Of a DNA stretch of 64,000 bases, positions 44,273 through 54,432 are shown in pieces. The notes under the pieces were generated by a model. It was given only the letters and a program-made list of their open reading frames with translations. It had not been told where the DNA came from and ran no database searches. Location: contig JABUFA010000011.1 of NCBI GenBank assembly GCA_013314755.1, positions 40,250-104,249 of the forward strand, in the 5' to 3' direction. This stretch comes from Chthonomonadia bacterium (GTDB taxonomy: Bacteria > Armatimonadota > HRBIN16). How positions within the stretch are numbered: the stretch's first letter is position 1; each line of letters begins with the position of its first letter. The translations under genes were made by a program, and so were the position numbers.

Positions 44273-45538
44273 ATGCAATCCTCACACCGTTGTCAATTTG
44301 TCCCCAGGGCGTTGCTGGAGGGGGAGGGGAACCCACCTGCGCAGCTCCCTCCTGCCTTTCATGTCATGCTCAAGCCGCGCGGACCGCTGTGTAATCTGGA
44401 CTGTACCTACTGCTTTTACCTGCGCAAGACCGAGCTCTACCAGAAGGGCGCTCGCTTCGCCATGTCGGAGGAGGTGCTGGACGCTTTCATCCGGCAGTAC
44501 ATTGAATCCCAGCAGGTGCCAGAGGTGCACTTTGGCTGGCAGGGCGGCGAGCCGACGTTGATGGGGGTGGAGTTCTTTCGCAGAGCCGTCGCCTTACAGC
44601 AAAAGTATCGCAAGCCCGGAATGCGCATCATCAACTCGTTCCAGACCAATGGGGTGCAGTTGAACGAAGAATGGTGCCGTTTTTTCAAGGAGCACGACTT
44701 TCTGGTTGGGCTGAGCATGGACGGACCGCGTAACCTGCACGACGCTTACCGGGTAGACGGAGGTGGCAAGCCCACTTTTGATAAGGTCTACCGGGCGTTG
44801 AAGCTGCTGCAGAAACACGGCGTCTCGTACAATATCCTGTGCGTGGTCAATCGTATCAACGCCGACCATCCGCTTCGGGTCTATCGTTTCTTCAAGAGCG
44901 AGGGCGTGGAGTTCATCCAGTTTATCCCTGCGGTGGAGCAGACCCCAGAGAAGGGCGGTATGACAGAGTGGACGGTGCGTCCTGAACAGTGGGGCAACTT
45001 CCTCTGTGCCGTTTTTGACGAATGGGTTCAGCGAGATGTGGGGCGCATCTTTGTACAGCAGTTCGAGGTCGCGCTGGAGGCATGGATGGGTTTTGAGCCC
45101 AGCTTATGCGTGCACGCCTCCACCTGCGGAAACTGTCTGGCAATGGAACACAACGGCGACCTGTTTTCCTGCGACCATTTCGTCTATCCTACCTACTACC
45201 TGGGCAACATCATGGAAACGCCGATGGCGCAGATGGTGGCTTCTCCGTTTCAGCGTCGGTTTGGGATGGATAAGCGCGATAGCCTGCCCCGCTACTGTCG
45301 CGAGTGCCCCGTACTGTTTGCCTGCAACGGTGGCTGTCCCAAGGACCGCTTTGCCACAACCTCCGACGGCGAGCAGGGGCTGAACTATCTGTGTGCTGGC
45401 TACAGACAGTTTTTCACGCATATCGCTCCGTTCATGCAGGTGATGGCACAGCTGTTGCAAAGCGGCAAACCTGCCTGGCTTATCATGGAGATGTTGCGTC
45501 CGCCCTTGACGAGTCGGCGTTTGTCTGATACCATGTAA
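44273..45538 (+). CDS. Anaerobic sulfatase-maturating enzyme (radical SAM)
   Basis: 421 residues. The radical-SAM cluster motif is C40-x3-C44-x2-C47 (PLCNLDCTYCFY). The SPASM-type auxiliary-cluster cysteines are in the C-terminal part: TCGNCLAMEHNGDLFSCDHF, CRECPVLFACNGGCP and LCAGY. WQGGEPTLMG and SMDGPRNLHDAYRVD are typical of anSME, which converts the sulfatase Cys or Ser to formylglycine without oxygen. Directly downstream of its substrate sulfatase; the pair forms a functional unit. Confidence 0.96.
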   Translation: MQSSHRCQFVPRALLEGEGNPPAQLPPAFHVMLKPRGPLCNLDCTYCFYLRKTELYQKGARFAMSEEVLDAFIRQYIESQQVPEVHFGWQGGEPTLMGVEFFRRAVALQQKYRKPGMRIINSFQTNGVQLNEEWCRFFKEHDFLVGLSMDGPRNLHDAYRVDGGGKPTFDKVYRALKLLQKHGVSYNILCVVNRINADHPLRVYRFFKSEGVEFIQFIPAVEQTPEKGGMTEWTVRPEQWGNFLCAVFDEWVQRDVGRIFVQQFEVALEAWMGFEPSLCVHASTCGNCLAMEHNGDLFSCDHFVYPTYYLGNIMETPMAQMVASPFQRRFGMDKRDSLPRYCRECPVLFACNGGCPKDRFATTSDGEQGLNYLCAGYRQFFTHIAPFMQVMAQLLQSGKPAWLIMEMLRPPLTSRRLSDTM

Positions 45539-46627
<1,089 letters not shown>

Positions 46628-46639
46628 CCGCACTGGGCA

Positions 46640-46664
46640 AGGGGCGGGGCAACCCGCCCTTTTT
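46640..46664 (+). terminator. Terminator or attenuator between gap and pgk
   Basis: Stem GGGCGGG / CCCGCCC with a GCAA loop followed by TTTTT; classical intrinsic terminator, although pgk lies 26 bases on, so partial read-through is likely. Confidence 0.75.
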
Positions 46665-46689
46665 GATGCTAAGCACAGGAGGTGTGCCG

Positions 46690-47886
46690 ATGAACAAGAA
46701 GACGATTGAAGACATTGAGGTCAAGGGCAAGCGGGTGCTTGTCCGGGTGGACTTCAACGTGCCGCAGGACGAAACGGGCAGGATTACCGACGACCGCCGC
46801 ATCCGCGCTGCCCTGCCGACGATTCAATACCTGATAGAACACGGCGCCAAAACCATCCTCGTTTCCCATCTGGGACGCCCCAAAGGCAAGCCCGAAGACA
46901 GGGAGAAGTTCACACTGAAGCCCGTTGCCGAGCGGCTGAGCGAACTGCTGGGCAAGCCTGTACCCCTCGCGCCTGACTGCGTAGGACCTGAAGTGGAGAA
47001 GATGGTGCAGGCGATGGGCGAGGGCGACGTTCTGCTTCTGGAGAACGTGCGCTTCCACCCTGAAGAGGAGAAAAACGACCCCGAGTTCGCCAGACAGCTT
47101 GCTTCGCTGGCGGAGGTGTACGTGAACGACGCCTTCGGCACGGCGCACCGGGCGCACGCCTCTACCGAAGGGGTGACCAAGTACCTGCCCGGCGTGGCGG
47201 GCTACCTGATGCAGAAGGAGATTGAGTATCTGGGCGGCGCGCTGGCTAACCCCAAACGCCCGTTCATCGCGGTGCTGGGCGGCGCGAAGGTGAAAGACAA
47301 AATCCCCGTGATCGAGAACCTGGTGAGCAAAGTGGACAGGCTTATCATCGGCGGGGGAATGGCGTACACCTTCCTGAAGGCGCAGGGCAAGGAGATTGGA
47401 CAATCCCTGCTGGATGCCGAGTCCATCGATTTCTGCAGGGATATGCTGGCGAAAGCGGGCGACAAAATCCTTCTGCCGGTAGATGTGGTGGTCGCCGATG
47501 GCAACCCGTTTGAGAAGGGAGCCGACGCCGTGCAGACACAGGTGGTCTCGGTGGATGCTATTCCCGCCGACTGGCAGGGCGTGGACATCGGTCCCGAAAC
47601 GCAGAAGCGGTTTGCCGAAGCGGTGAAAGGCGCCGGCACTGTGGTGTGGAACGGACCGATGGGCATCTTCGAGTTCGAGCGGTTCGCGGTGGGCACGCGC
47701 GCAATGGCTCAGGCTCTGGCGGAGTCGGGGGCGGTGACCATCGTCGGTGGTGGCGACTCGGCTGCGGCGGTGGAGCAGCTGGGCTTTGCGGAGAAGATGA
47801 CGCATATCTCCACCGGCGGCGGCGCGTCCCTGGAGTTTCTGGAGGGCAGAGTATTGCCCGGCGTCGCTGCGTTGCAGGATAAGTAG
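46690..47886 (+). CDS. pgk: Phosphoglycerate kinase
   Basis: 398 residues, complete. [69 protein letters not shown] and [14 protein letters not shown] are the family signatures. It makes ATP from 1,3-bisphosphoglycerate in glycolysis. CAGGAGG lies seven bases before the ATG. Follows gap in the usual gap-pgk order; a strong hairpin follows its stop. Confidence 0.99.
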   Translation: MNKKTIEDIEVKGKRVLVRVDFNVPQDETGRITDDRRIRAALPTIQYLIEHGAKTILVSHLGRPKGKPEDREKFTLKPVAERLSELLGKPVPLAPDCVGPEVEKMVQAMGEGDVLLLENVRFHPEEEKNDPEFARQLASLAEVYVNDAFGTAHRAHASTEGVTKYLPGVAGYLMQKEIEYLGGALANPKRPFIAVLGGAKVKDKIPVIENLVSKVDRLIIGGGMAYTFLKAQGKEIGQSLLDAESIDFCRDMLAKAGDKILLPVDVVVADGNPFEKGADAVQTQVVSVDAIPADWQGVDIGPETQKRFAEAVKGAGTVVWNGPMGIFEFERFAVGTRAMAQALAESGAVTIVGGGDSAAAVEQLGFAEKMTHISTGGGASLEFLEGRVLPGVAALQDK

Positions 47887-47909
47887 TGGACGTGCTCCGA
47901 TAGAAAGAG

Positions 47910-47935
47910 GAGGCGACCACAGGCGTGGTCGCCTC
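47910..47935 (+). terminator. Terminator hairpin after pgk
   Basis: Perfect 11-base stem (GAGGCGACCAC / GTGGTCGCCTC) with a four-base loop, 24 bases after the stop; no strong T-run. Confidence 0.7.
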
Positions 47936-48039
47936 TGGTGCGTACTCACTATGCGTCACGGCGGCGCAGACGCAGGAATGCCTGTTCTTCCCCCCTGTTC
48001 TGTTCTTGCGGCTGGAGGTCACAGGCAACACCTGGCAGA

Positions 48040-48092
48040 ACCTGCTCGAGCAGGTGACAGCCTCCTCTGGAGGCTTCGTGATGGGTAGCCCG
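48040..48092. repeat. Multi-hairpin palindromic repeat (copy 2)
   Basis: ACCTGCT-CG-AGCAGGT, then GCCTCC-TCT-GGAGGC, then TTCGTGATGGGTAGCCCG; the same order and spacing as 8567-8619, with compensating changes in loops. It lies in the 560-base gap before hppA, which has no gene. Confidence 0.7.
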
Positions 48093-48132
48093 AAAATTCG
48101 TTTTTTAGCACCCTGAGCCACACTGCCTCCTT

Positions 48133-48194
48133 TGTCACCCTGAGCATCAGCGAAGGGTTTCAAAGAGATGCTTCACTTCGTTCAGCGTGACAGA
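48133..48194. repeat. Imperfect palindrome of the GTCA...TGAC dispersed family
   Basis: GTCACCCTGAGCATCAGCGA ... ACTTCGTTCAGCGTGAC forms an imperfect inverted repeat around a central GGGTTTCAAAGAGATG. Related to the fragment at 28981. Other bases of the gap (48195-48353) show no feature. Confidence 0.6.
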
Positions 48195-48353
48195 GAGGTC
48201 ATTTAGAGCAACGATTAATTCACGCTACCTTGATTACCAGCGAATGGTCGCAAACCTCTTTTCAACAGGCTGTCAGCATGACAGAGAAAACACCCGATTG
48301 GTCATTTATTGGATATAATTAATCTGCTTCATATATCAGTCACCTCGTTTGGC

Positions 48354-48382
48354 TTGACATCGGGCAAAAGTGTGCTTATAAT
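48354..48382 (+). promoter_or_regulatory. Strong sigma-70 promoter of hppA
   Basis: TTGACA (48354-48359) and TATAAT (48377-48382), both exact consensus, with 17 bases between. Transcription would begin near 48390, about 60 bases before the hppA ATG. Confidence 0.85.
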
Positions 48383-48450
48383 AGACTTTGGAGTTTGGCT
48401 ACTCTTGCTGCGAAAACTCAACGTTCCCAACAGGAGGACAAGAGGCAGAG

Positions 48451-50907
48451 ATGCATTTGACCACACGAGCGGGATGCAGGGGGTTCGGGCTACTTGCATC
48501 CGCGCTTTTCGTGATGTTCGCCGTTTCACGAGCGCATGCCGCCGAAGCCATTGAGCTTCCTCCCTTTGGTCCTGCCGAGCGGACGGTACTGTGGGTGGTG
48601 CTGCTGTTTGCATTGCTGGCAGTGGGCTTCGGGCTGTGGCTGCGCGCGTGGACGCTGAAACAGAGCCCGGGTAACGAGAAGATGCAGGAGGTCGGGCGTG
48701 CCATCCAGGACGGCGCGTATGCCTACCTGAAACGGCAGGCGAAGACGATGATCTGGTTCGTCCTGCTGATTACCATCGGGCTGTGGTTGCTGTATACCCC
48801 CGTCTACTCCGACAAGCCCATTCTGGCGGTAGGCGTGGCGATAGCCTTCTTCATGGGCGTTGCCGCCTCCTACTTTGCCGGCGTGGTGGGCATGGACATG
48901 GCGGTGAAGGGCAACATGCGCACCGCGAACCAGGCACTGACCACCTTCAAGGGCGCACTGGAGACCGCCTTCCGCGCGGGCGCGGTGTCGGGAATGGCGA
49001 CGGTTGGACTCGGGCTGCTGGGCGCCATTACCATCTTCCTGCTGTTTAAGGAAGACGCCATGAAGGTGCTGGTGGGCTTCGGCTTTGGCGGAAGCCTTGC
49101 CGCGCTGTTCATGCGCGTGGGTGGCGGTATCTACACCAAAGCGGCGGACGTGGGGGCAGACCTTGTGGGTAAGGTAGAAGCCGGCATCCCCGAAGACGAC
49201 CCGCGTAACCCCGCTACCATCGCCGATAACGTGGGCGATAACGTGGGCGACTGCGCCGGTATGGCGGCGGACGTGTTCGAGTCGTACGAGGTCACGCTGG
49301 TTGCCGCCATTATTCTGGGCGCAGCCACCGCCAGCGTGCTTACAGGTGCTGCGGTGCTGAAGCTGATTGTGTATGCCCTGCTGGTGCGTGCGGTGGGCGT
49401 GATTGCCTCCATCATCGGTGTGCTGGGCGTGCGCGGGGCAGACCGCGAGGACCTCGACCCCATGCGCCCCATCAACGTGGGCTTCAATATCTCGTGGTGG
49501 GTCGCGCTGGCGGGCTTCGCCATCGTGAGCTACTTCCTGATGAACGACATCGCGCTGAAGCCCGAGCTGGGCGGCAGGCAGGTGGAGTGGTGGCGATTCT
49601 TCCTCGCTAACGCAGCGGGACTGGTGATGGCGCTGTTGATCGAACGCCTCACCGAGTACTTCACCTCCACCGAGAAGAAGCCCGTTACCGAGATTGCCTA
49701 TTCCTCCAAAACCGGTCCTGCCACGATGATTATCGAAGGCTTTGCGACCGGTCTGGAGAGCAGTGTGTGGGCGGTAGGCGCGATTGTTATCGCCCTGTTG
49801 ACACCGCTGTTCATCTTCCCGCCAGCTGAGTTCGGCGGCGCGATACTCTCCTTCTACGGTATCGCCCTGACCGGTCTGGGGCTTCTGGCAACAACGGGTT
49901 TCATCCTCGCGATGGACACCTTCGGACCCATCTCCGACAACGCCAACGGTATCTTCGAGATGTCGGGCGCGTTGAAGGAGCAGAAGGTGGTGAAGGGGCA
50001 GCTGTCGGGCGACCGCATCGTGCACCGCCTGGACTCGGTGGGCAACACCACCAAGGCGCTGACCAAGGGCTTCGCTATCGCGACCGCAGTGGTGGCGGCG
50101 ACCGCGCTGTTCCACTCGTTCGTGGAGGATGCGAAGCTGTATGACCCCGAACTGACGAACCGCGGACTGCAGCTGGGGCTTCCGCTGGACGTGCCCGAAA
50201 TCTTCATCGGATTGCTGATCGGTGGAGCCGCGCCGTTCCTGTTCTCGGCGTTCTCCATCAAGGCGGTCGGGCGTGCGGCGTTCCAGCTGATTGAAGAGGT
50301 GCGCCGGCAGTTCCGCGAGCGTCCGGGCATCATGGCTGGCACGGAGAAGCCCGATTATGGACGCAGTGTGGCTATCGTCACCGCCGCGGCGCAGAAGGAA
50401 CTGCTGGGGCCGGGCGTGCTGGCAATCGCTCTGCCGGTGCTGGTGGGGTTTGGCATGGGCTTCAGCGACCCCGTTAAGGGCGCGCAGGCGCTGGGCGGCT
50501 ACCTCGCCGGAGCCATCCTCACCGGTCAGCTGATGGCGGTGTTGCTGGCGAACTCCGGCGGCGCCTGGGATAACGCCAAGAAGAAGATTGAAGACGGTCT
50601 GTTTGGCGGAAAGGGCACGGAGTATCACAAGGCGGGCGTTATCTGTGACACGGTTGGCGACCCGTTCAAGGATACCGCCGGTCCCGCGCTGAACCCGCTG
50701 ATTAAGGTCATGAACCTGGTGGGCATCCTGATAGCGCCGGTGGTTATCCAGCCCATCGCCGCGGGCGCTCGCATCGCCATCGTGCTCGTGGCGCTGGCGG
50801 CACTGGCATTCGCCGTGTACTGGAGCAAGCGCGGCTCCATCGTGGACCAGGTGGAGCTGGCAACCACCTCCGCCGAACCTGTGCCCGCAGGCAAAGGCGA
50901 CCAGTAG
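48451..50907 (+). CDS. hppA: K+-independent H+-translocating membrane pyrophosphatase
   Basis: 818 residues. An N-terminal signal-like helix ending in RAHA precedes the 16-helix core. Substrate-binding acidic motifs are DVGADLVGKVEAGIPEDDPR and TIADNVGDNVGDCAGMAADV, with GPISDNANGI later. The potassium switch is readable: GNTTKALTKG has Lys535 and Thr538 at the positions that are Ala and Ala/Gly in K+-dependent enzymes, so it should be K+-independent and pump protons. It couples pyrophosphate hydrolysis to membrane energisation. GGAGGAC precedes the ATG by about 12 bases; a terminator follows. Confidence 0.97.
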   Translation: MHLTTRAGCRGFGLLASALFVMFAVSRAHAAEAIELPPFGPAERTVLWVVLLFALLAVGFGLWLRAWTLKQSPGNEKMQEVGRAIQDGAYAYLKRQAKTMIWFVLLITIGLWLLYTPVYSDKPILAVGVAIAFFMGVAASYFAGVVGMDMAVKGNMRTANQALTTFKGALETAFRAGAVSGMATVGLGLLGAITIFLLFKEDAMKVLVGFGFGGSLAALFMRVGGGIYTKAADVGADLVGKVEAGIPEDDPRNPATIADNVGDNVGDCAGMAADVFESYEVTLVAAIILGAATASVLTGAAVLKLIVYALLVRAVGVIASIIGVLGVRGADREDLDPMRPINVGFNISWWVALAGFAIVSYFLMNDIALKPELGGRQVEWWRFFLANAAGLVMALLIERLTEYFTSTEKKPVTEIAYSSKTGPATMIIEGFATGLESSVWAVGAIVIALLTPLFIFPPAEFGGAILSFYGIALTGLGLLATTGFILAMDTFGPISDNANGIFEMSGALKEQKVVKGQLSGDRIVHRLDSVGNTTKALTKGFAIATAVVAATALFHSFVEDAKLYDPELTNRGLQLGLPLDVPEIFIGLLIGGAAPFLFSAFSIKAVGRAAFQLIEEVRRQFRERPGIMAGTEKPDYGRSVAIVTAAAQKELLGPGVLAIALPVLVGFGMGFSDPVKGAQALGGYLAGAILTGQLMAVLLANSGGAWDNAKKKIEDGLFGGKGTEYHKAGVICDTVGDPFKDTAGPALNPLIKVMNLVGILIAPVVIQPIAAGARIAIVLVALAALAFAVYWSKRGSIVDQVELATTSAEPVPAGKGDQ

Positions 50908-50922
50908 TATCCGAAACGCAAG

Positions 50923-50956
50923 AGGGCGAGCGGCTCTGCCGTTCGCCCTTTTTTGG
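50923..50956 (+). terminator. Intrinsic terminator of hppA
   Basis: Stem GGGCGA.CGG / CCG.TCGCCC with CTCTG loop and a T6 run. Confidence 0.9.
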
Positions 50957-50969
50957 TAGCGAACCCTCT

Positions 50970-51719
50970 ATGGAACACTGGAGTCAGGATTTACAGCTGG
51001 TGGCTACTCGCCCAGATGTTGCCCAGTTTCAGCAGTGGCTGGCAACCTGTATGCTGTATGCGCAGACCGGGGTGATGCCTGCAGTACAGGTGTACCCCCA
51101 CAACACTCGCCAGCCTCTCCTGCGCGGCATCATCTGGAAGGGAATGCAGGTGTGGGTGCCCGACCGTGCACTGGAGGAAATCCCGCCCTATCCGCTTGCC
51201 CTGCTGGCTCTGCGCAACTATATGGAGGCAAAAGCCCGCCAGAAACTGATATGGCGCTCTATCGCGCTGACCGCACTCATCCTATTCACCGTTCCCACCG
51301 TCATCTACGAAATGACCCGGAATCTGCCGGAAGAGTGGTCGCGCTGGCTTTTTCATCTGCTGGTGCTTCTGCCCATTCACTATGTGTGGTCGTGGATACA
51401 GCATATTGCCGCGCAGATAGACCGCCAGGTGGTGCAGGGAGTGGGACAGACAGATGCGTTTCTTCAGGGGATGGAGGCAGCGATAAAGATTGACCTGAAG
51501 GTGGGAGTAGCCGACAAAGAGATTACCAGTCAGATGGCGCGGCTGAACACCCTGCGCCGCGAGCTCGGCTACCCGGAGGTGGAGCGAGGGGACCTTTTTC
51601 CTTCTCCAGCGGAAGGAGATGGCGATGGCGAACATCTGCCGCCCGCTATCGATAAGGGCGAGTTCCTGCGCAGGCATCCCCCTGACGAATACAAAAAGGT
51701 GGATAGGATTGAGATTTAG
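50970..51719 (+). CDS. Hypothetical membrane protein with cytoplasmic tails
   Basis: 249 residues; family not recognised. Two hydrophobic segments, IALTALILFTVPTVIYEM (about residues 93-113) and LFHLLVLLPIHYVWSWIQ (about 127-146), separate a 90-residue N-terminal part (MEHWSQDLQLVATRPDVAQF) from a charged C-terminal part rich in Asp and Glu and ending KKVDRIEI. The segment IDRQVVQGVGQTDAFLQG... resembles peptidase-M48-like anchors only faintly. It starts just past the hppA terminator and has no good ribosome-binding site. Confidence 0.7.
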   Translation: MEHWSQDLQLVATRPDVAQFQQWLATCMLYAQTGVMPAVQVYPHNTRQPLLRGIIWKGMQVWVPDRALEEIPPYPLALLALRNYMEAKARQKLIWRSIALTALILFTVPTVIYEMTRNLPEEWSRWLFHLLVLLPIHYVWSWIQHIAAQIDRQVVQGVGQTDAFLQGMEAAIKIDLKVGVADKEITSQMARLNTLRRELGYPEVERGDLFPSPAEGDGDGEHLPPAIDKGEFLRRHPPDEYKKVDRIEI

Positions 51720-51783
51720 CTCCCTGCAGGAACACAGCCTCCCGGCGGTGAACACTATACTGGAGGAGGAATAAACAGTCTGT

Positions 51784-52719
51784 ATGCCACGTGTGAAACC
51801 GCCTGCCCTGCATCCCGGCGATACCATCGGAGTGGTGTCGCCCAGCAGTTATAAAGCCCTTGATGCACTGAAGCCGGGTATCGAGAAGATAGAACGGCGC
51901 GGTTACCGATTGGTTTTCGGGGAGCACGCTTTTGATCGGCGCGGCTATCTGGCTGGTGATGATCGCGACCGCGCGTCTGACCTCAACGCGATGTTTGCCC
52001 ACGAGGATGTGAAGGCAATCCTTTGCACGCGCGGTGGCTACGGGGCGTCGCGCATTCTGGACTACCTGAACTGGGACACCATCCGCGCCAATCCGAAGCC
52101 GCTCATCGGCTACAGCGACATCACCACCCTGCACATGGCTTTCCTGCGGAATACCGAGATGGTGGTCTTCTACGCGCCCATGATTATCACCCTGGCGCGT
52201 GATGTCTCCGAACTGACCATCAACAACCTTTTTGACCTCCTCGAGAAGCCCGAGCCGCTGGGCACATACGATACCCGAGAGGGGAACGTACAGACGCTGG
52301 TGCCCGGCGTGGCTGAGGGCGAGCTGACGGGGGGATGCCTGTGTCTGGTGACCGCCACCTGCGGCACGCCAGAGCAGATAGACGCCCGGGGCAAGATTCT
52401 GGTGCTGGAAGACGTGGACGAAGCACCCTACGCGGTGGACCGAATGCTGACCCAGCTGAAACGTTGTGGCGTGCTGGACCAGGCAGAAGGTTTCGTGATT
52501 GGCGAAATCACCAATTGGGAGAAACACGCCGGCGACCTTTCGGAAACCCTCACCGTTGAACAAATCTGGCAGGACATCATCGTACCTCTCGGCAAGCCAG
52601 CAATTGTGGGGTTCCCATTTGGGCACGTCACCAATCCATTGACCCTGCCGCTAGGGGTACACGCCCGGCTGGACGCAACGGCTGGAACCCTGACCCTGCT
52701 TGAGCCGGCGGTATCCTGA
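51784..52719 (+). CDS. LD-carboxypeptidase (peptidase S66, LdcA/MccF-type)
   Basis: 311 residues. LKPGDTIG-like start (LHPGDTIGVVSPSSY), CTRGGYGASRILDYLNWDTI, catalytic S111 in LIGYSDITTLHMAF, the Glu region LVLEDVDEAPYAVDRML, and His in GFPFGHVTNPLTLPLG. S66 enzymes cleave the L,D-bond of muropeptide tetrapeptides in recycling, or microcin-like conjugates in MccF members. No signal peptide, in agreement with a cytoplasmic recycling role. A GGAGGAGG lies 12-15 bases before the ATG. Confidence 0.95.
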   Translation: MPRVKPPALHPGDTIGVVSPSSYKALDALKPGIEKIERRGYRLVFGEHAFDRRGYLAGDDRDRASDLNAMFAHEDVKAILCTRGGYGASRILDYLNWDTIRANPKPLIGYSDITTLHMAFLRNTEMVVFYAPMIITLARDVSELTINNLFDLLEKPEPLGTYDTREGNVQTLVPGVAEGELTGGCLCLVTATCGTPEQIDARGKILVLEDVDEAPYAVDRMLTQLKRCGVLDQAEGFVIGEITNWEKHAGDLSETLTVEQIWQDIIVPLGKPAIVGFPFGHVTNPLTLPLGVHARLDATAGTLTLLEPAVS

Positions 52720-52853
52720 CCGACAAAACAAACAGCACCGGCATTGCCTGCCGTCGTGAGCAGACAGCAAAAAGTCGCCGGTGCTAACTACTCCCGGTCA
52801 AACAGTAACCGAATCACTGATTCTCGCTATTGCTGGCGGGGAATAGTCCGCGA

Positions 52854-53222
52854 TTAGTAATGCCCGCAGCTGCTGCAACCGCCGGTTTCCTGTCCATCCT
52901 CGGTTGCAAAGGATTGTCCACAGCCACAGGAGCGAATGGCGTTGGGATTGTCGATTTTAAAGCCACCGCCCAGGCTATCTTCCACAAAATCCACTTCCGA
53001 ACCGCTCATGTAGCCCAGGCTCAGCGGGTCAATCACAATTTTGACGCCGTGCGAGTCGAAAATCTGGTCGCCCTCATCGACCACGTCGTCGATTGCCATG
53101 CCATATTGCAAACCCGAACAGCCCCCGCCTGCCACAAACACGCGGAGCATGGCATCGCTCTTGCCCTGCGCTTCCATGATATTGCGAATCTCGGATGCTG
53201 CTCGTTCGGTCAGCGTAATCAT
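52854..53222 (-). CDS. erpA: Fe-S cluster carrier, ErpA/SufA/IscA family
   Basis: 122 residues. Cluster ligands are C35 in VAGGGCSGLQYGM and C99/C101 in RSCGCGQSF. DSLSLGYMSGSEVDFVEDSL-type core is intact. The protein continues 15 residues past the usual end with GGCSSCGHY, adding two cysteines (C116, C119), an extension seen in some HesB relatives. Likely delivers clusters to apo-proteins such as NifJ. ATG at 53222; the only minus gene between 39.7 and 61.1 kb. Confidence 0.95.
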   Translation of the reverse strand: MITLTERAASEIRNIMEAQGKSDAMLRVFVAGGGCSGLQYGMAIDDVVDEGDQIFDSHGVKIVIDPLSLGYMSGSEVDFVEDSLGGGFKIDNPNAIRSCGCGQSFATEDGQETGGCSSCGHY

Positions 53223-53343
53223 CGTTCTTCCTCGCTCCTCCGTCTGGTGCATATGCTAATAGTATACCCGCATTTGCTATTATTGGTATGAGTATTCCGA
53301 TTGTTTAGCATAAAAAATTATATTCGATTTTCCTGCAAAAAGC

Positions 53344-53672
53344 AAGAGGAGGGTTGGGAGAGGGGTCGGGTCTATAGTTTTTCTGGAGGGCGAGGCTCCC
53401 GCCGAGCCGTTGTCAACCTAACCCCCAGCCCCTTCCCTGCGAGGGAAGGGGAGTTTCACCTCTCCCCGCGTCGGAGAGGGGTTTCCATCCCTGGAGGGCG
53501 AGGCTCCTGCCGAGCCGTTTGAGATGCCAGCCCCCCCTAGTCCCCCCGCAAGCAGGGGGACATTCCCTCTCCTTGTGGGAGAGGGTCAGGGTGAGGGCTT
53601 TTGCGGGGAGGCAGGTGGGGCTGTCCTGCTTTCTCAGTGGGCAACCACAGAGGGTTGCCCCTACAAATCACC
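53344..53672. repeat. Composite dispersed repeat, inverted partner of 27921-28148
   Basis: The 540-base gap between erpA and the TetR gene holds no gene. It contains GGAGGGCGAGGCTCCCGCC at 53383, the CCTAACCCCC / CCTGCGAGGG unit at 53417-53450, a CTCTCCCCGCGTCGG unit, a second GGAGGGCGAGGCTCC unit, and a GGGCAACC / GGTTGCCC palindrome at 53638-53662. Bases 53416-53630 are the inverted copy of 27921-28148. Confidence 0.85.
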
Positions 53673-53695
53673 GGTTAGCACTCGCAATGCCGGAC

Positions 53696-53725
53696 TTGCA
53701 TTTACTCCGCATTCTAAGGTATCAT
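53696..53725 (+). promoter_or_regulatory. Promoter of the TetR gene
   Basis: TTGCAT and TATCAT with an 18-base spacer, 40 bases before the start codon; AT-rich flank. Confidence 0.5.
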
Positions 53726-53764
53726 TCCTCTTGGCTGAACGACTGTTTAGCGAAACGAGGGCAG

Positions 53765-54400
53765 ATGCCGGAGGGTTTTGTATCGCGCAGACAACAGGCG
53801 CAGATGCGCCGCCAGGAGCTGATAGATGCTGCCCTGCACGAGTTCGCCCAGAAAGGCTACGACGGGGCATCTATTCGCGCCATTGCTCATCGGGCAGGGG
53901 TTACCGAAGCGCTGGTGTACCACTACTTCCGCAACAAAGAGCACCTGTTTGAAGAGGTGATCAAAGCGCGCAGTTTCGCCCCCGTTCTGCGCCGGGTGTT
54001 GGATGAGGCAGGGGATGCCCATCCGTCAGTGGTGCTGCACCGGCTGCTGGGCGAGTTTCTGGACCTGCTGTGGTATAACGCCTCCATGGCGCGGATGTTC
54101 ATCATCGAGTTTATGCGCAATCCCGTTTGTGCGCGCTACTTTCGGGCGATGGTGGAAGAAAACACCGCCAACCTCACACGCTACCTGGAGCAGCAGCAAC
54201 AACGCGGCATATTCCGTGTCGATATAGACGCCCAATCGGCAGCGGAGATGCTTCTGGGAATGGCGTTCTCACTCTTTTTCGCATGGGGGCAGGTGTCCGA
54301 GCGGGAGTGGCTGCAACACCGTGACCGGTTTCTGCGCTATAGCATTCCCCTTGCGTTAAGTGGCTTGTATGTCCAGCCAACCCAAACAAGAGATACTTAA
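53765..54400 (+). CDS. TetR/AcrR family transcriptional regulator
   Basis: 211 residues. The N-terminal helix-turn-helix (residues about 15-60: ELIDAALHEFAQKGYDGASI, RAIAHRAGVTEALVYHYFRN) is typical of TetR repressors; the ligand domain contains PVCARYFRAMVEENTANLTR. The ATG at 53765 follows GAGGG closely; the open frame reaches back through repeat DNA and is not coding. The gene precedes an AbrB-tolC-hlyD-RND operon by 125 bases, so it probably controls that efflux system; the effector is unknown. Confidence 0.93.
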   Translation: MPEGFVSRRQQAQMRRQELIDAALHEFAQKGYDGASIRAIAHRAGVTEALVYHYFRNKEHLFEEVIKARSFAPVLRRVLDEAGDAHPSVVLHRLLGEFLDLLWYNASMARMFIIEFMRNPVCARYFRAMVEENTANLTRYLEQQQQRGIFRVDIDAQSAAEMLLGMAFSLFFAWGQVSEREWLQHRDRFLRYSIPLALSGLYVQPTQTRDT

Positions 54401-54432
54401 CAAATGTTTAACTAAAGGGGAAGCAAAAGGCG

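Noticed and set aside
48526..50628. 700-codon open frame on the minus strand inside hppA
   Set aside because: Antisense shadow of a complete, conserved membrane pyrophosphatase; the composition (His, Gln, Arg repeats) is unlike a real protein.
53519..53764. N-terminal extension of the TetR gene
   Set aside because: The extra codons run through dispersed repeat DNA and a promoter; the conserved helix-turn-helix starts after the ATG at 53765.
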